Source: Lachnospiraceae bacterium (GTDB lineage Bacteria > Bacillota > Clostridia > Lachnospirales > Lachnospiraceae). Taken from it: a stretch of 64,000 bases of DNA. Location: contig JAFXXN010000145.1 of the NCBI GenBank assembly GCA_017542245.1, positions 1 to 64,000 of the forward strand, in the 5' to 3' direction. Shown piece after piece: positions 60,267 through 64,000 of the stretch. Every line of letters begins with the position of its first letter. Position 1 is the first letter of the stretch. The position numbers were made by a program, and so were the translations under genes. The notes beneath the pieces were generated by a model. That model was not told where the DNA came from. It searched no databases and saw nothing but the letters and a program-made list of their open reading frames with translations.

Positions 60267-61226
60267 TCATATGATATAATACCAGGCATCGCTCTGATGT
60301 ATTTCTTCCTTCTTTACCTGATTATTGGTGGTACGATATTCCATCTCAGGGTTCTTCATGCTCACCCTGGTATTTGCCGGTACAGAACTTGTAATAAAGG
60401 TATTACCACCTATCACGGAATTCTCTCCGATTATGGTGTCACCGCCTAAGATCGAAGCTCCGGCATATATAGTCACATTATCTCCCACAGTAGGATGACG
60501 TTTCTTGCCCGAAAGTTTCTGTCCGCCTCTGGTTGATAAAGCACCTAATGTCACGCCTTGGTAAATCTTTACATTTTTGCCTATAACGGTAGTCTCGCCG
60601 ATAACTATACCTGTGCCATGATCTATAAAGAAATACTTATCGATCTCGGCTCCGGGATGTATATCTATTCCGGTTTCCGAATGGGCATATTCTGTCATAA
60701 GTCTGGGAATTATCGGAACCCGGAGCTTATACAGTTCATGCGCCAATCGATATACCGTAATAGCCATTAGGCCCGGATATGCAAGTATTATTTCCTCAAA
60801 ACAACCTGCTGCCGGATCTCCGTCAAATGTTGCAAGAAGATCCGTTTCTATAGTCTCGCGTATAGCAGGGAATCTTCCAAAGAATTCAGTACAGATCTCA
60901 TAGGCGGTATTGATACGCTCTTCCTCCGTCATTGTGCCCCTCAGTTTACAGAAATCAAGAGCAAGTACCACCTGTTTATGCAGACGGTAATACAGATCCT
61001 CTATAGCTACCGCCAGACTGTTTTTCAGATTATAAATCTTATATGCTCTCTCTTTAAAATATCCCGGATAAACAATCCTTGTAAGTTTAAGCAGGATTTC
61101 CCTAACCTCAGTCTTATCAGGCTTGTTAAAGACATTAAAGGCATCTATATTTTTTTCTCCGTCATAGTCCGAAAGGATATTCTGAACTATGCTGTCTATA
61201 CCAAATTCTATTTTCTTTTCTTCCAT
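60267..61226 (-). CDS. cysE: Serine O-acetyltransferase
   Basis: The 319-residue protein has an N-terminal helical domain (about 1-180), then the left-handed beta-helix of hexapeptide repeats with the catalytic His-Asp region (EYAHSETGIDIHPGAEI, DHGTGIVIGETTVIGKNVKIYQGVTLG) split here at the repeat junction. KRHPTVGDNVTIYAGASILGG is also typical of EpsC/SAT enzymes. It makes O-acetylserine for CysK. Family 2A encapsulin loci commonly carry a serine acetyltransferase, and this one follows the desulfurase gene by 13 bases in the same operon. The long N-terminus is that of the SrpH/EpsC subgroup. Confidence 0.92.
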   Translation of the reverse strand: MEEKKIEFGIDSIVQNILSDYDGEKNIDAFNVFNKPDKTEVREILLKLTRIVYPGYFKERAYKIYNLKNSLAVAIEDLYYRLHKQVVLALDFCKLRGTMTEEERINTAYEICTEFFGRFPAIRETIETDLLATFDGDPAAGCFEEIILAYPGLMAITVYRLAHELYKLRVPIIPRLMTEYAHSETGIDIHPGAEIDKYFFIDHGTGIVIGETTVIGKNVKIYQGVTLGALSTRGGQKLSGKKRHPTVGDNVTIYAGASILGGDTIIGENSVIGGNTFITSSVPANTRVSMKNPEMEYRTTNNQVKKEEIHQSDAWYYII

Positions 61227-61239
61227 ATTCAGAACCTAT

Positions 61240-63096
61240 TTAAGCAAATGTTTTCAGTACTTTTACAAGTGCATCAACATCATCAAATGAATTATACAAT
61301 GCAAGTGTTGGTCTTACCGAACCCTCTAAACCAAAGTGTCGAAGTACAGGCTGTGCACAGTGATGACCCGTACGGACTGCTATGCCGTAGCTGTCAAGAC
61401 GCTTTCCAACCTCTTCATCCGAATACCCGTCCAGTTTGAAGGAAAGCACTGAAGCTTTATTAAGTGCAGTACCTATCAAATGAAGTCCCTTAACAGTCTT
61501 CATCTCCTTTATTGCATACTGAAGGAGCTCATGCTCCCATCTGTATACGCAGGGCATTCCGATTTCTGTCAGATACTGCAGTGCTGCGCCTAATCCTACC
61601 GCATCAGCTATGCTGCCTGTACCTGCTTCAAATTTGTTAGGTATGGGATTATAGATAGTACGTTCAAAAGTAACGTCAGCTATCATATTCCCGCCGCCGT
61701 GATAAGGTCTTGCAGCTTCCAAAAGCTCTTTCTTTCCGTATACAACACCTATACCTGTGGGAGCGAAAATCTTATGTCCCGAGAACACAAAGAAATCAAC
61801 ATCCAGTGCAGAAACACTTACCGGAATATGTGCTACCGACTGGGCACCGTCTATCAGTATCCTTACTCCATGCCTGTGGGCAATGGCAGTAAGCTCTGCT
61901 ACGGGTGTAACGGTTCCGAGTACGTTCGAGACATGTGTCACAGCAACAAACTTTGTTTTCTTTGTAAACAGCTTCTCATACTCATGAAGAATGAGCTGTC
62001 CTGTTTCATCACAAGGGATGACCTTTATTATCGCGCCTGTTTCCTGAGCTACAAGCTGCCAGGGAACTATATTGGCATGATGCTCGAGGATGGAAACAAT
62101 TATCTCGTCTCCCGGCTGTAACTGAGGCTTAACATAGGCATTAGCCACAAGGTTTATAGCCTCTGTAGTACCTCTTACGAAGATTATCTCTTCGGAAGTA
62201 GGTGCTCCGATAAAGTCCCTTACGATATCCCTTGCATTTTCATATGCATCCGTAGATCTGGCTGCTAATGTATGTGCACCTCTGTGAACATTTGAGTTTT
62301 CATGCTCATAATAGTACTTTAATCTGTCTATTACTGCCTTAGGTCTCTGGGTTGTAGCACCGTTATCCAGCCATACCAGACGATTTCCGTTTATCTGTTC
62401 CCGAAGGATAGGGAAATCGCTTCTTATCTGTGCCAAAGTTTTACTTCCTATACGGATGCTTTCATCCCTGGAAGTAAATACCCTTCTTTCTTCCTTTTTC
62501 TTATCTACCGCATCACCGCCAAGTGATGTGGGAGCGTCGATCTTTCTGCCTTTCTGCTGGCTTTCTGTCTGTGACATAACAACCGGGGCATAGCCTTTGT
62601 TTTCTCCGGCTATTGCAGGTATATCTCCTGCTCCGGGAAGATAAACCGCATCAGTTGATGCCGGTGCCTGAACTGTCTTCAGGTATGGCTCAGCAACTTC
62701 AGATGAACCACCATATGCAAACGGATGCTCCCAATCGAAACCATCGCTTGCTATATCGGAATATCTGCCATATCCACCATTTCCAGCTGATACTTCCGGT
62801 AGACTAGCAGGTGCTGTTTCTGTAGCATCCTTTGTAGGAACGCCTGCTCCCGGGATAGCATTTTGTGCTTCGGTAGGAACAATACCTTCTGCATAACCCC
62901 GACCGGACTGCGCAGGAGAAGTACCTGCGGCCTGCAGAGCATCCTCCGGCTGAGGAACTGCGGAACCTGCCCCTGCAGCATTGCTGCTTATACCGGCTAA
63001 ATCAGGAAACAGTTCATTTGCCCACGCACTGACTTCGGCGGCGCTCGGAAGCCCGTAAAGACCTTCAGCTCCAAAACCTCTATCAATCGTAGTCAT
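61240..63096 (-). CDS. Encapsulin-cargo cysteine desulfurase (SufS-like) with long disordered N-terminal domain
   Basis: The 618-residue enzyme has two parts. Residues 1 to about 218 are low-complexity, rich in Ala, Gly, Pro and Ser, with two conserved-looking islands (GLPSAAEVSAWANELFPDL and YSDIASDGFDWEHPFAYGG). The rest is a group II SufS-like desulfurase: VWLDNGATTQRP, the His in LEHHANIVPW, the PLP lysine (442) in FSGHKIFAPTGIG, and the persulfide Cys (580) in RTGHHCAQP. In Synechococcus SrpI encapsulins an N-terminal disordered region of this kind directs loading. The ATG at 63096 is preferred over a TTG and GTG just upstream. It overlaps the encapsulin gene by 14 bases. Confidence 0.93.
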   Translation of the reverse strand: MTTIDRGFGAEGLYGLPSAAEVSAWANELFPDLAGISSNAAGAGSAVPQPEDALQAAGTSPAQSGRGYAEGIVPTEAQNAIPGAGVPTKDATETAPASLPEVSAGNGGYGRYSDIASDGFDWEHPFAYGGSSEVAEPYLKTVQAPASTDAVYLPGAGDIPAIAGENKGYAPVVMSQTESQQKGRKIDAPTSLGGDAVDKKKEERRVFTSRDESIRIGSKTLAQIRSDFPILREQINGNRLVWLDNGATTQRPKAVIDRLKYYYEHENSNVHRGAHTLAARSTDAYENARDIVRDFIGAPTSEEIIFVRGTTEAINLVANAYVKPQLQPGDEIIVSILEHHANIVPWQLVAQETGAIIKVIPCDETGQLILHEYEKLFTKKTKFVAVTHVSNVLGTVTPVAELTAIAHRHGVRILIDGAQSVAHIPVSVSALDVDFFVFSGHKIFAPTGIGVVYGKKELLEAARPYHGGGNMIADVTFERTIYNPIPNKFEAGTGSIADAVGLGAALQYLTEIGMPCVYRWEHELLQYAIKEMKTVKGLHLIGTALNKASVLSFKLDGYSDEEVGKRLDSYGIAVRTGHHCAQPVLRHFGLEGSVRPTLALYNSFDDVDALVKVLKTFA

Positions 63097-64000
63097 AGTA
63101 TTCACCAACCTCTACATCCTCCAAAACTGCTATAGCGTCGTCTGCAAGTATTGCTGCTGAGCAGTATAATGATAAAAGATATGATGCAACGCCCTTGTCA
63201 TCAATGCCTCTGAAACGAACAGAAAGACCTCTAGAGTGTTCATTCTTAAGTCCTGCCTGGAAAAGACCGATAACACCACGCTTTGCTTCTCCGGTACGGA
63301 TGAGCAGGATATTGGTCTTGCCGCTCTGTGATGTAGGATTCTTAAGTCCGTCAACAAGGAGCTTATCTGTAGGAACGATCGGGATTCCTCTCCATGTAAG
63401 GAATGTGCCGCCTGCGATATTTACAGTAACCGGGGGTACTCCACGTCTTGTACATTCTCTCTCAAATGCAGCTATTGCTCTCGGATGAGCAAGGAAGAAG
63501 CTGGGCTCTTTCCATACTTTAGAGATAAGTTCATCCATATCATCGGGAGTGGGAGCACCTGTTCTGGTCTGGATTCTCTGTGAATCAGCAATATTCTTAA
63601 GCAGACCGTAATCATCATTATTGATAAGCTGGCTTTCCTGACGCTCTCTTAAGGACTCAATCGCAAGACCTAACTGTTCCTGTACTTGATCATAAGGTGC
63701 ACTGTATACATCTTCGATAGCAGTGTTTACATTAATAATGGTGGAAATAGAATTTAATCTGTACTCTCTGGGCTCTGTCTCATACTCAACATATCCGTTA
63801 GGAATAATATCTGACTTCTTGGTCTGGCTGCACAGAACATCAAGCGGTGTTTCGCCCTCTACAACCTTGTTTACTCTGTAGATACCTGTCTCTAAGCCCT
63901 TGAACTCAAGGAACTTTGTTAGCCACTTGGGAGTCAGGGCTCCATACTGGGGCTTTGTTTTGGTGACGTTGGCCAGGTTATAGGCTGCTTTTGCGCCTAA
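63083..64000 (-). CDS. Family 2A encapsulin shell protein (SrpI-like), N-terminus outside the window
   Basis: The minus-strand frame runs without a stop from 64000 to the TGA at 63083 (305 codons), so only a few N-terminal residues are missing. It reads AAYNLANVTKTKPQYGALTP, KFLEFKGLETGIYRVNKV, LNSISTIINVNTAIEDVYS, LKNIADSQRIQTRTGAPTP and then EPSFFLAHPRAIAAFERECT, RRGVPPVTVNIAGGTFLTW and FQAGLKNEHSRGLSVRFRGI. This is the HK97-fold E-loop, P-domain and A-domain layout of SrpI/major membrane protein I encapsulins. The shells are 24-nm-class compartments that enclose cysteine desulfurase. The next gene encodes that cargo. The genes around it are biosynthetic and no other phage gene is near, so it is not a prophage remnant. 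Confidence 0.92.
   Translation of the reverse strand, partial: LGAKAAYNLANVTKTKPQYGALTPKWLTKFLEFKGLETGIYRVNKVVEGETPLDVLCSQTKKSDIIPNGYVEYETEPREYRLNSISTIINVNTAIEDVYSAPYDQVQEQLGLAIESLRERQESQLINNDDYGLLKNIADSQRIQTRTGAPTPDDMDELISKVWKEPSFFLAHPRAIAAFERECTRRGVPPVTVNIAGGTFLTWRGIPIVPTDKLLVDGLKNPTSQSGKTNILLIRTGEAKRGVIGLFQAGLKNEHSRGLSVRFRGIDDKGVASYLLSLYCSAAILADDAIAVLEDVEVGEYYDYD

Noticed and set aside
63083-64000. Phage major capsid protein from a prophage
   Set aside because: The HK97-type fold fits, but the downstream genes are a desulfurase, CysE, ThiS and ThiF, and no phage gene is present. The protein matches SrpI-type encapsulins.
1-64000. CRISPR arrays, tRNA or rRNA genes, insertion sequences
   Set aside because: I saw no regular direct-repeat array, no cloverleaf-like tRNA sequence and no transposase gene. 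A tRNAscan or RNA-family search would be needed to exclude small RNAs fully.

Overview
The window looks like a chromosomal segment of an anaerobic, low-to-mid GC Clostridia bacterium, most likely Lachnospiraceae. The signs are strong AGGAGG-type ribosome binding sites, TTGACA/TATAAT promoters, many lipoprotein signals, FtsX-type ABC exporters paired with TetR regulators, a two-subunit APS reductase for sulfate assimilation, and short palindromic repeats of a kind seen scattered through clostridial genomes. The assignment is inferred from gene content. I see no rRNA, tRNA, CRISPR array, insertion sequence or phage module.

Bases 1-10300: a partial AraC regulator, an aldo/keto reductase, a TetR regulator with an FtsX-type ABC exporter, and a plus-strand sugar pair (GPH-type MFS carrier plus a GH36 alpha-galactosidase fused to a glycosyltransferase-like domain). 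Bases 10300-14400: a second ABC exporter and its TetR, with matching palindromic operators.

Bases 14500-24900 form a metal-homeostasis island: a P1B-type ATPase with a small membrane partner, a DtxR/MntR-type regulator, a ZIP carrier, a secreted ZinT-FnIII protein, and a zinc ABC system (ZnuA, ZnuB, ZnuC) with a Fur/Zur-type regulator, a Cys/His-rich membrane peptide and a Cys-containing lipoprotein. One operator, GTTAG-N6-CTAAC, recurs at six or seven places. It overlaps or follows the -10 of the uptake and regulator genes but lies upstream of the -35 of the exporter operon, which suggests repression of uptake and activation of export.

Bases 24900-36400: two further ABC exporters with TetR regulators, then a large membrane HD-GYP protein (S-component-like membrane domain, beta-propeller, HD-GYP) that overlaps a BMP-family nucleoside-type binding protein.

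Bases 36500-64000 form a very large, almost wholly minus-strand sulfur assimilation region. Sulfate import (Sbp, CysT, CysW, CysA), ATP sulfurylase (CysD, CysN), APS reductase (AprA, AprB) and a siroheme sulfite reductase (with siroheme synthase, an iron-type ABC importer and a LysR regulator) make sulfide. CysE, CysK and two O-acetylhomoserine/O-acetylserine sulfhydrylases use it. RidA, a TusA-like protein, a JAMM peptidase, a rhodanese-PP-loop protein, and ThiS and ThiF homologues handle reactive or carrier-bound sulfur. At the right edge an encapsulin of the SrpI type (family 2A) is followed directly by a cysteine desulfurase with a roughly 218-residue disordered N-terminal extension, the expected cargo, then by CysE, ThiS and ThiF in one operon: a sulfur nanocompartment locus linked to a thiocarboxylate sulfur-carrier module.

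The best regulatory finds are a leader peptide with a Cys-Cys-Cys run and competing terminator hairpins ahead of metY-cysK (translation-coupled cysteine attenuation), a 13-residue upstream ORF ending in Cys ahead of the sulfate transporter, and a 17-bp operator-like sequence shared by three sulfur promoters.
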